Positions 1-5,476 of a DNA stretch of 5,476 bases are shown piece by piece. This DNA comes from an uncultured Lentisphaeria bacterium. Its GTDB lineage: Bacteria; Verrucomicrobiota; Lentisphaeria; Victivallales; UBA1829. Each line of letters begins with the position of its first letter. Position 1 is the stretch's first letter. The notes below the pieces were generated by a model that saw nothing but the letters and a program-made list of their open reading frames with translations, was not told where the DNA came from and searched no databases. The position numbers were made by a program, and so were the translations under genes. The stretch covers positions 1-5,476 of the forward strand of contig CAJMAW010000175.1 in the NCBI GenBank assembly GCA_905211485.1, given 5' to 3'.

Positions 1-100
1 AAAGATTTTGCGATACTTTTCGATCTGCTCATCTGAAAGCGACTCGAAGTTTTCGCTGTCGGTTGGCGCGGAACACAGGAAAAACTCCGCGCGGAAAACG

Positions 101-172
101 CGGAAACGGTTGACTTTTCCCGCCGAGAGGCTATTTTATTCGTTTACGGGAGAACGATTTTCACCGTTTCCG
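101..172. repeat. perfect 10-bp inverted repeat bracketing the leuS promoter
   Basis: CGGAAACGGT at 101-110 is the exact reverse complement of ACCGTTTCCG at 163-172, with 52 nt between the arms. The candidate -35 and -10 boxes lie between or at the edge of the arms, so this could be a paired protein-binding site. It is unlikely to act as a transcript hairpin from that promoter, because the left arm would lie upstream of the start site. Function is inferred only from placement. Confidence 0.5.
110..137 (+). promoter_or_regulatory. candidate sigma70-type promoter of leuS
   Basis: TTGACT at 110-115 matches the -35 consensus at five of six bases. A 16-nt spacer is followed by TATTTT at 132-137, which matches the -10 consensus at four of six. 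Transcription would start near 143-146, leaving a leader of about 80 nt before the leuS ATG. The position upstream of the first gene and the local AT-rich patch support the call; no experimental signal is visible. The -35 box overlaps the last base of the left arm of the inverted repeat at 101-110. Confidence 0.45.
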
Positions 173-197
173 ATATTCACGGATGATATTCACAGAT
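172..197. repeat. two adjacent 13-nt direct repeats in the leuS leader
   Basis: GATATTCACGGAT (172-184) is followed directly by GATATTCACAGAT (185-197), identical at 12 of 13 positions. A further GATATT occurs at 202-207. The repeats sit in the AT-rich end of the leuS leader, 29 nt before the start codon. They look like a small tandem duplication. They could bind a regulator or keep the ribosome entry site unstructured, but nothing here shows which. Confidence 0.7.
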
Positions 198-226
198 TAC
201 TGATATTATATTATGGAGTTGCCGTC

Positions 227-2785
227 ATGGACTACAATTTTACGGCCATAGAGAAAAAATGGCAGGACTACTGGAAGACCCACAAAACCTTCAGGGCGGA
301 GGATAAATCCGAAAAACAGAAACTGTACGTCCTGGACATGTTTCCCTATCCGAGCGGCGCCGGGCTCCACGTCGGCCATCCGGAAGGCTATACCGCCACT
401 GACATCTACTGCCGCTTCAAACGCATGAACGGATTCAACGTGCTCCATCCCATGGGCTGGGATGCCTTCGGACTGCCGGCAGAACAGTATGCCATCGACA
501 CGGGAACGCATCCGGCGGTGACCACGGCGAAAAACATCGCCACATTCAAGCGTCAGATCCAGTCCCTCGGCTTCAGCTACGACTGGGACCGGGAGATCAA
601 CACTACGGATCCCGCCTACTACCGCTGGACCCAGTGGATCTTCCTGCAACTTTATAAAAAAGGACTGGCCTATCTGGATGAAATCCCCGTGAACTGGTGC
701 CCCGCTCTCGGGACGGTGCTTGCAAATGAAGAAGTCATCGACGGCAAAAGCGAACGCGGCGGCCACCCTGTCATCCGCAAACCGATGCGCCAGTGGGTGC
801 TGAAAATCACCGAATACGCCGAACGCCTGCTCGCGGACATCGAAACGCTCGACTGGCCTGAAGGCATCAAGGAAATGCAGCGCAACTGGATCGGACGCAG
901 CGAAGGAGCGGAAGTCACGTTCCGGATTGCCGGATCGAATGAAAAGATCACCGTCTTCACCACCCGGCCGGACACGCTTTTCGGAGCCACCTACATGGTG
1001 CTTTCCCCCGAACACAACGCCGTCAATTACATCACGACTCCGGAACAGGCGGAGGCGGTCCACGCCTACCAGAAGTTCGCGGCCTCGAAGAGCGATCTCG
1101 AACGTACCGGACTGAACACTGAAAAAACAGGGGCATTCACCGGAGCGTATGCCGTCAATCCGGTCAACGGGGAAAAGATTCCGGTCTGGATCGCGGACTA
1201 TGTGCTGAACTCCTACGGGACCGGCGCCATCATGGCCGTCCCGGCTCACGATACGCGCGACTTTGAATTCGCCATGAAGTTCGGCATCCCCGTCCGCTGC
1301 ATTCTTTCCCCCGACGAAACCCAGGCCGGAGCGGCCGGCATCTCCGTGCAGGACGTGCTCGACGGCAAAGTCTGCTGGACCGGAAACGGAAAATCCATCC
1401 ACTCCGCCAACAGCGACGGACTCGACATCAACGGACTCGACGTCGAATCCGCCAAGGCCCGCACCATCGCCTGGCTCGCCGAACGAGGCCTTGGCAGGAA
1501 AACCGTCAATTACAAACTCCGCGACTGGCTCTTCAGCAGACAGCGCTACTGGGGCGAACCCTTCCCCGTCATTTTAATGGAAGACGGCGAAATCCGACTC
1601 GTTCCCGAAGAGGAACTGCCCGTCACTCTGCCCGACCTGGACGATTTCAAACCCTCCGGCACCGGGGAATCCCCCCTTTCCAAGGCGGGCGCCTGGCTGG
1701 ACTACACCGACCCGGTCACGGGGAAAAAAGGCCGCCGCGAAACCAACACCATGCCGCAGTGGGCGGGATCCTGCTGGTATTATCTGCGCTACATCGATCC
1801 TCACAACGACCAGTGTTTCTGCGATCCGGAAAAGGAAAAGTACTGGATGCCCGTCGATCTGTATGTCGGCGGAGCGGAACACGCCGTTCTGCATCTGCTC
1901 TATGCCAGATTCTGGCACAAGGTGCTCTATGACATCGGAGCGGTGTCCACAAGCGAACCGTTCCGGAGACTCGTCAACCAGGGCATGATCCTCGGACTTT
2001 CCTACAAGGATTCGCGCGGAGTGCTGGTGCCGACGGATCAGGTCGTCCGGAACGCGGCGGGGGAACCCGTCAGGAAGGACACAGGGGAAAGGCTGGTGGA
2101 ATTCCCCGCAAAAATGTCGAAATCGCTCCGCAACGTCGTCAATCCGGACGATGTCATCCGCACATACGGGGCCGACAGCATGCGTCTCTACGAAATGTTC
2201 ATGGGCCCCCTGGAGGCCGTGAAACCCTGGAGCACCCAGGGGGTCGAAGGGGTGTTCCGTTTTCTGAAGCGGACCTGGCGCATGATCGCGGAAACGCCCA
2301 TCGCGGATCTCCCTCTCAGCAGAGAACAGGAAAAACTGCTTCACGCAACCGTAAAAAAGGTCACGGAGGACACCGATTCGCTGAATTTCAACACTGCAAT
2401 CAGTCAGATGATGATTTTCCTCAATGAGTTCTCAAAACTCGACAAAGTCCCGCGCAAGGCCGCAGAAACCTTTGTCCTCCTTCTGGCGCCCTATGCGCCG
2501 CACATTGCGGAGGAACTCTGGGAAATTCTCGGGAACCAGGCGCCCGTCTCCCTCGCGCCCTGGCCGGTTTTTGATGAGGCGCTGCTGAAAGACGATGAAA
2601 TCGAAATTCTCGTCCAGCTTCAGGGCCGTCCGAAAGCGAGAATCATGATGTCGGCGGAGGCTTCTCCCGATCAGATGCGGGAAATTGCGCTGGCGGATGA
2701 GACGGTCCGGAAAGCCGTCGGGGACCGCGAAATCGTCAAAGTCATCGCCGTTCCGAAACGGGTGGTCAATATCGTGCTGAAATAA
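227..2785 (+). CDS. leuS: leucine--tRNA ligase (leucyl-tRNA synthetase)
   Basis: Class Ia cytoplasmic enzyme that activates leucine with ATP and charges tRNA-Leu, with editing of mischarged products. Its 852 aa match the usual bacterial length of about 860. Visible in order: the HIGH-type motif HVGH (residues 48-51) after YPSGAGL; the CP1 editing domain with the threonine-rich TTRPDTLFGA stretch (245-254) and AHDTRD (340-345), which carries the editing aspartate; RDWLFSRQRYWGEP (432-445); the LeuRS-specific insertion before KMSKS (629-633); and the anticodon-binding domain with LAPYAPHIAEELW (753-765). The zinc-knuckle region reads SERGGHPV (176-183) without the cysteine cluster of the E. coli enzyme, a common bacterial variant. 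The frame is open upstream to position 2, but homology begins at MDYNF, and GGAG at 215-218 lies 8 nt before ATG 227, so that start is chosen. The gene is separated from the next by 156 nt. Confidence 0.98.
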   Translation: MDYNFTAIEKKWQDYWKTHKTFRAEDKSEKQKLYVLDMFPYPSGAGLHVGHPEGYTATDIYCRFKRMNGFNVLHPMGWDAFGLPAEQYAIDTGTHPAVTTAKNIATFKRQIQSLGFSYDWDREINTTDPAYYRWTQWIFLQLYKKGLAYLDEIPVNWCPALGTVLANEEVIDGKSERGGHPVIRKPMRQWVLKITEYAERLLADIETLDWPEGIKEMQRNWIGRSEGAEVTFRIAGSNEKITVFTTRPDTLFGATYMVLSPEHNAVNYITTPEQAEAVHAYQKFAASKSDLERTGLNTEKTGAFTGAYAVNPVNGEKIPVWIADYVLNSYGTGAIMAVPAHDTRDFEFAMKFGIPVRCILSPDETQAGAAGISVQDVLDGKVCWTGNGKSIHSANSDGLDINGLDVESAKARTIAWLAERGLGRKTVNYKLRDWLFSRQRYWGEPFPVILMEDGEIRLVPEEELPVTLPDLDDFKPSGTGESPLSKAGAWLDYTDPVTGKKGRRETNTMPQWAGSCWYYLRYIDPHNDQCFCDPEKEKYWMPVDLYVGGAEHAVLHLLYARFWHKVLYDIGAVSTSEPFRRLVNQGMILGLSYKDSRGVLVPTDQVVRNAAGEPVRKDTGERLVEFPAKMSKSLRNVVNPDDVIRTYGADSMRLYEMFMGPLEAVKPWSTQGVEGVFRFLKRTWRMIAETPIADLPLSREQEKLLHATVKKVTEDTDSLNFNTAISQMMIFLNEFSKLDKVPRKAAETFVLLLAPYAPHIAEELWEILGNQAPVSLAPWPVFDEALLKDDEIEILVQLQGRPKARIMMSAEASPDQMREIALADETVRKAVGDREIVKVIAVPKRVVNIVLK

Positions 2786-2799
2786 CTTCTTCTTCGCCG

Positions 2800-2834
2800 T
2801 TCTCTTTCCTTCCCCCTGATAACTGGAAAGGGAA
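2800..2834. other. stem-loop downstream of leuS
   Basis: Positions 2800-2809 (TTCTCTTTCC) pair with 2825-2834 (GGAAAGGGAA) over 10 bp, with one G-U wobble and a 15-nt loop, starting 15 nt after the leuS stop. It may attenuate transcription or protect the leuS 3' end. No U-tract follows on either strand and the stem is only partly GC, so it is not a convincing intrinsic terminator. The + strand downstream (about 2825-2875) is almost all purine. No promoter-like hexamer pair for the next gene was found in 2786-2941. Confidence 0.35.
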
Positions 2835-2881
2835 AAGAAAAATAAGGGAAAAGGAGAAAGGCGGAAGGAAGCCGTCCTCCA

Positions 2882-2898
2882 GCTCCAGATATCTGAGC
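2882..2898. repeat. bulged palindrome upstream of the SGNH hydrolase gene
   Basis: GCTC (2882-2885), an extra c (2886), then AGATATCTGAGC (2887-2898). Without the extra base this would be a perfect 16-nt palindrome with AGAT/ATCT at its centre; the inner ten bases 2886-2895 are a perfect palindrome as they stand. It lies 43 nt before the hydrolase ATG. It could be an operator for a dimeric regulator or a chance palindrome. Confidence 0.35.
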
Positions 2899-2941
2899 AA
2901 GACAGAAGAAACAGAAGAGAAATGAAGAAAGAACACAGCGT

Positions 2942-3592
2942 ATGAAAATCGCAGCAGGCAGCAGACTTCTTTTCATCGGAGACTCCGTAACCGACGCGGG
3001 GCGTTCCCGTCCTGTCGCGGAAGGACTTTTCGATCCGCTCGGCAAAGGCTATCCGAATCTTGTGAACGGCCTTCTGACCGCGCGTTACCCGGAACGCAGA
3101 ATCCATGTGATCAACATGGGCAGCAGCGGTGACACGATCCGCGATCTCAAGGCACGCTGGCAGACGGATGTGCTGGACCTGCATCCGGACTGGCTGAGCA
3201 TCATGATCGGAGTGAACGATGTCTGGCGGCAGTTCGACGTCCCGATGATGAGGGACCGCCACGTTCTCCCCGGGGAATACCGTGAAACGCTCGAGTTCCT
3301 TGTTTCCAGCACCCTCCCCCGTCTTCAGGGCGGTCTGGTCCTCATGACCCCCTATTACATGGAACCGAATACCGGGGACGCCATGCGCGCACGAATGGAC
3401 GAATACGGCGCCATCTGCCGCGAAGTCGCGGAAAAATATCAGACTTTGTTTGTCGACACGCAGGCGGCCTTCTGCGAACTGCTCCGTCATCACCATTCCT
3501 CCTTCTTCTCATGGGACCGGGTGCATCCGAATGTCCCGGGGCACACCGCCCTCGCCCGGGCCTTTCTGAAGGCTGTGGATTTTGAATGGTGA
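2942..3592 (+). CDS. SGNH/GDSL-family hydrolase (probable esterase)
   Basis: A 216-aa serine hydrolase of the SGNH fold, the usual size for a single-domain member. Block I is IGDSVTDAG (12-20) with nucleophile Ser15. Block II is NMGSSGD (58-64) with the oxyanion glycine. Block III is GVND (90-93) with Asn92. Block V is DRVHP (192-196), giving the Asp192/His195 pair. All four catalytic positions are present. The overall pattern, including NDVWRQFD, PYYMEP, MDEYG and VDTQAAF, resembles acetyl-esterases that deacetylate plant or bacterial polysaccharides, but the substrate cannot be read from sequence. There is no signal peptide or membrane segment, so it is probably cytoplasmic. ATG 2942 fits the family N-terminus (MKI..GSRLLFIGDS), although no strong Shine-Dalgarno precedes it. 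Its last 7 nt overlap the TatD-family gene, suggesting cotranslation. Confidence 0.93.
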   Translation: MKIAAGSRLLFIGDSVTDAGRSRPVAEGLFDPLGKGYPNLVNGLLTARYPERRIHVINMGSSGDTIRDLKARWQTDVLDLHPDWLSIMIGVNDVWRQFDVPMMRDRHVLPGEYRETLEFLVSSTLPRLQGGLVLMTPYYMEPNTGDAMRARMDEYGAICREVAEKYQTLFVDTQAAFCELLRHHHSSFFSWDRVHPNVPGHTALARAFLKAVDFEW

Positions 3593-4506
3593 GTTCATCA
3601 TCTCCCCGGGAGGAGGGAAAAGAACAGGGGGAAAAATCTCCGGGAAGAAGACCTCCGGAACCATCTGCGGGGTCTTCTGCGGAGCCGTCTGTTCCGGCCA
3701 TTGCCTCTGCGGGAAGGAGGAAGAGGAGAAAGTCCGTCTGCTTTGTAGACATTCACCGCCATGCGCCGCTCAAGCTTTTTTCTCTGTTTTCTTCTCCGCC
3801 GTCTCTGCGGCATGAAGTTTCCGAACGGGGGCTTGATGAAGAGGGGAAGGGTTCCGTTGTTTCCCGGGAAGCAGCAGAAGAACCGGACATTTTGAGCATT
3901 TACCAGTGTCCGATGGAAGGCAGTCACAGCTTTCCTGCGGAATCGAGCGGGGTTTTCTTTTCCGCCGGGCTGCATCCCTGTGAACCGTCCGCGACTCCGG
4001 AAGATTTCCGGATCCGCCTGGAAGAGGCGCTGCGGAGGAGGAACTGTCTTGCAGTCGGCGAATGCGGTCTGGACCGACTTTCCCCGCTTCCGTTCCCGGA
4101 GCAGGAAAAACGTTTTCTCCTTCATGCGGAACTCTCCGAAACGCTCGGGAAACCGCTGATTCTGCATGCGGTGAGGACGCTTTCCGAGCTCACGGCCTGG
4201 AAGAGGCGTTTGAACCCCCGGATGCCCTGGATTGTCCACGGGTTCCGCGGGGGAAGACACAAAGCGGAACTCTGGCTGGAAGCGGGGTGTCTTCTCTCCT
4301 TCGGCGGCTATCTGACTCGGGAAGAGGGTGTTTACCGGGAGTTTTTCTCCCTCCTTCCCGGCGAATCCCTTTTTCTGGAAACGGATGAGTCCGGCATCCC
4401 CCTGGAATCACTCTATCATACCGCCGCCCGACTGAGAGGGATGGAGATTTCCGAATTGAAGCAAATGATTTTCAATAACTTTGAAAGGACTTTCCATGGA
4501 GTCTGA
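3586..4506 (+). CDS. compact TatD-family metal-dependent hydrolase with N-terminal extension
   Basis: A TatD-like hydrolase of the amidohydrolase/TIM-barrel superfamily; characterised members are metal-dependent DNases. The metal ligands are all visible: VDIHRH with His57 and His59, GECGLD with Glu159, LILH with His194, IVHGF with His218, and LETDES with Asp267. GLHP (128-131) and SFGGYLT (238-244) are further family signatures. The barrel starts near residue 52, so about 50 residues ahead of it are extra. They are Ser/Pro/Gly/Arg/Glu-rich, end in a basic RRKRRK patch, and carry small in-frame repeats (SAG/SAE/SAG). Residues 60-100 also look low in conservation. ATG 3586 (or GTG 3589) is the only ordinary in-frame start before His57. 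Its ribosome site is weak and it overlaps the upstream stop, so reinitiation is likely. The protein then resembles compact TatD relatives of Bacteroidetes-type bacteria. The cellular role is unknown; I would not assign the symbol tatD. Confidence 0.87.
   Translation: MVSSSSPREEGKEQGEKSPGRRPPEPSAGSSAEPSVPAIASAGRRKRRKSVCFVDIHRHAPLKLFSLFSSPPSLRHEVSERGLDEEGKGSVVSREAAEEPDILSIYQCPMEGSHSFPAESSGVFFSAGLHPCEPSATPEDFRIRLEEALRRRNCLAVGECGLDRLSPLPFPEQEKRFLLHAELSETLGKPLILHAVRTLSELTAWKRRLNPRMPWIVHGFRGGRHKAELWLEAGCLLSFGGYLTREEGVYREFFSLLPGESLFLETDESGIPLESLYHTAARLRGMEISELKQMIFNNFERTFHGV
4484..4489 (+). promoter_or_regulatory. ribosome binding site fixing the tcdA start
   Basis: AAAGGA at 4484-4489 lies 6 nt before ATG 4496, inside the last codons of the TatD-family gene. 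It picks this ATG, rather than ATG 4535 (residue 14), as the tcdA start. The resulting N-terminus (MESDDWTQRTELLMG) matches the family, where an R-x-E/x-LLMG-type segment precedes the nucleotide-binding motif. Start and upstream stop overlap by 11 nt. Confidence 0.7.
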
Positions 4507-5264
4507 CGACTGGACGCAGAGAACGGAACTCCTCATGGGCCCCGGAACGCTGGAACAGTTTCAAAAGGCACATGTTCTGATTGCCGGGCTCGGCGGAGTG
4601 GGTGGAATCGCCGCGGAACTGATCTGCCGCGCCGGAGTCGGTGAACTGACTCTTGCCGACGGCGACATCGTGGAATCCAGCAATCGCAACCGCCAGATTG
4701 CCGCGCTGAGCAGCACCGTCGGAGAGAAAAAAACGGAAGTCCTTGTGAAACGCCTGCACGACATCAATCCCGAAGCCCTGCTCCATCCCGTCAGCGAATA
4801 TCTCCGCGACGAACGTCTGGAAGCGCTTCTTTCCGCCGCCCCCTACGATTGTGTTCTCGACGCAATCGACACGCTCTCCCCCAAGATCCATCTTGCCGTT
4901 TTCTGTCTCCGTCACAACATCCCCCTTGTCAGCTGCATGGGCTCAGGAGCCCGTCTCGACCCGGAGCAGGTCCGCTGTGCCGACGTGGAGAAAACCTATG
5001 GCTGCACTCTTGCCCGCGCAGTCCGACACGGTCTTCACCGCCATGGATTCCATTCGGGAGGTTATGATGCGGTCTTCTCCCCGGAACCGCCTTGCAGAAA
5101 CGCGGTTGTGGATGTGAATGAGGAGGCGGGACCGAATAAACGTTCCGTCACGGGGACCATCTCCTATATGCCCGCTCTCTTCGGCTGCCTGCCACTGTGC
5201 CGCCGCTGTCCTGCGGAAACTGGCGGATCCGCGGATGAAGGGGAGAGTCCTTCCTTCCGTTTGA
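4496..5264 (+). CDS. tcdA: tRNA threonylcarbamoyladenosine dehydratase, frameshifted near its C-terminus
   Basis: An E1/ThiF-like enzyme (TcdA, also CsdL/YgdL) that uses ATP to cyclise t6A37 of tRNA to ct6A. The Rossmann ATP-binding motif GLGGVG is at 31-36, followed by LADGD (53-57) with Asp55, NRNRQ (63-67) with the reactive-site arginine, VLDAID (120-125), and GTISYMPALFG (220-230). The frame then breaks: TGCC is repeated in tandem at 5186-5193. As given, the reading frame stays open to the window end (at least 327 codons) with an unrelated tail. Dropping one TGCC gives FG-CHCAAAVLRKLADPRM and a TGA at 5262-5264, a normal 254-aa TcdA, so I end the gene there. The lesion removes only the final helix, and residual activity is possible. 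It could be real slippage, decay, or an assembly error. The gene overlaps the TatD-family gene by 11 nt. Confidence 0.9.
5186..5193. repeat. tcdA: tandem TGCC duplication causing the tcdA frameshift
   Basis: TGCC at 5186-5189 is repeated at 5190-5193 right after the Gly230 codon. Deleting either copy joins the upstream frame to the downstream frame that encodes the family-like C-terminal helix. This is the signature of a 4-bp replication-slippage insertion. Confidence 0.8.
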
Positions 5265-5417
5265 AGCTTCCTTTTTTCTTTTCTCCTGTTTCTTCCTTCC
5301 CGGAAGCGCCGCAGACGAACGGAATGATTCATCGGATCCGGCACTCTTCGCGGGGAAACAGTCACAGAATTCATGCCGGGAAAGGGAAAAAACATTTCCT
5401 GACGCTTCTTCCATTGC

Positions 5418-5447
5418 TTTTCCCCAGGGGAAAAAACGATTCCCTGG
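5418..5447. repeat. two overlapping inverted repeats after tcdA
   Basis: TTTTCCCC (5418-5425) and GGGGAAAA (5427-5434) are complementary around a single a. Independently, CCAGGG (5424-5429) is complementary to CCCTGG (5442-5447) across 12 nt. The two pairings share bases and exclude one another. They lie 154 nt or more after the restored tcdA stop, in a stretch (5265-5476) where I see no gene. No U-tract follows, so a terminator role is weak. A 9-nt direct repeat TTCATTCCA (5456-5464, 5468-5476) closes the window. Confidence 0.3.
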
Positions 5448-5476
5448 AAAGAAAATTCATTCCATTCTTCATTCCA

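Noticed and set aside
1..135. Minus-strand open frame giving a protein-like tail (SDEQIEKYRKIF) running off the left edge
   Set aside because: It has no ATG/GTG/TTG in frame between its upstream stop (138-136) and the edge. The other-frame minus ATG at 32-30 leaves only about ten residues and has no ribosome site. A divergent gene to the left is possible but cannot be supported.
8..226. Upstream extension of leuS (73 more codons from a TTG)
   Set aside because: The extra residues do not look like LeuRS, the family N-terminus begins at MDYNF, and GGAG is well placed before ATG 227.
1..226. T-box leader for leuS
   Set aside because: The conserved T-box sequence and an antiterminator/terminator pair are not present.
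206..1402. Long minus-strand frame opposite leuS (398 aa)
   Set aside because: Its sequence shows no domain and mirrors leuS codons; it is a shadow of a high-GC gene.
2432..3496. Minus-strand frame of 354 aa spanning the leuS end, spacer and SGNH gene
   Set aside because: It covers two clear + strand genes and has no recognisable motif.
3582..3815. Second + frame beginning 4 nt before the TatD start (77 aa)
   Set aside because: Low complexity, stops early, and does not lead into the TatD barrel frame.
5186..5200. Programmed +1 ribosomal frameshifting in tcdA
   Set aside because: There is no stop or known shift-prone codon pair at the site, and a simple TGCC duplication explains the frame change fully.
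5148..5414. Minus-strand frame opposite the tcdA end (88 aa)
   Set aside because: Polar low-complexity sequence, no motif, largely antisense to tcdA and pyrimidine-rich spacer.

Overview
All convincing genes lie on the + strand: a leucyl-tRNA synthetase (leuS), a small SGNH/GDSL hydrolase, a compact TatD-family metal-dependent hydrolase, and a ThiF/E1-like tRNA threonylcarbamoyladenosine dehydratase (tcdA). GC is moderately high (roughly 55-58% by eye). The spacers and one N-terminal coding segment have strong purine or pyrimidine strand bias. Protein styles (a LeuRS whose zinc-knuckle cysteines are replaced by SERGGHPV, a compact TatD protein, a carbohydrate-esterase-like SGNH protein) fit a Gram-negative bacterium. 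I lean weakly to the PVC group, Lentisphaerota/Victivallis-like, but the sequence does not prove this.

Layout: positions 1-226 are a leader with a plausible sigma70-type promoter, a perfect 10-bp inverted repeat bracketing it, and two adjacent 13-nt repeats just before the leuS ribosome binding site. leuS is 227-2785 (852 aa). A 156-nt spacer (2786-2941) holds a stem-loop, a purine-rich tract and a bulged palindrome. The SGNH hydrolase follows at 2942-3592. It overlaps the TatD-family gene (3586-4506) by 7 nt, which overlaps tcdA (from 4496) by 11 nt. These three are probably cotranscribed and translationally coupled. Positions 5265-5476 hold no gene I can support.

leuS and tcdA both act on tRNA: leuS charges tRNA-Leu, and tcdA cyclises t6A37 in ANN-decoding tRNAs. 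The SGNH and TatD proteins have no obvious direct link to that.

The most notable observation is that tcdA is intact and family-like up to Gly230 and then loses frame at a tandem TGCC-TGCC (5186-5193). Removing one TGCC gives a textbook C-terminus ending at a TGA at 5262-5264 and a 254-aa protein. As given, the frame stays open to the window end with an unrelated tail. This is a 4-bp slippage duplication, a real frameshift mutation, or an assembly error. I found no CRISPR array, transposon, tRNA/rRNA gene or novel defence-like system.
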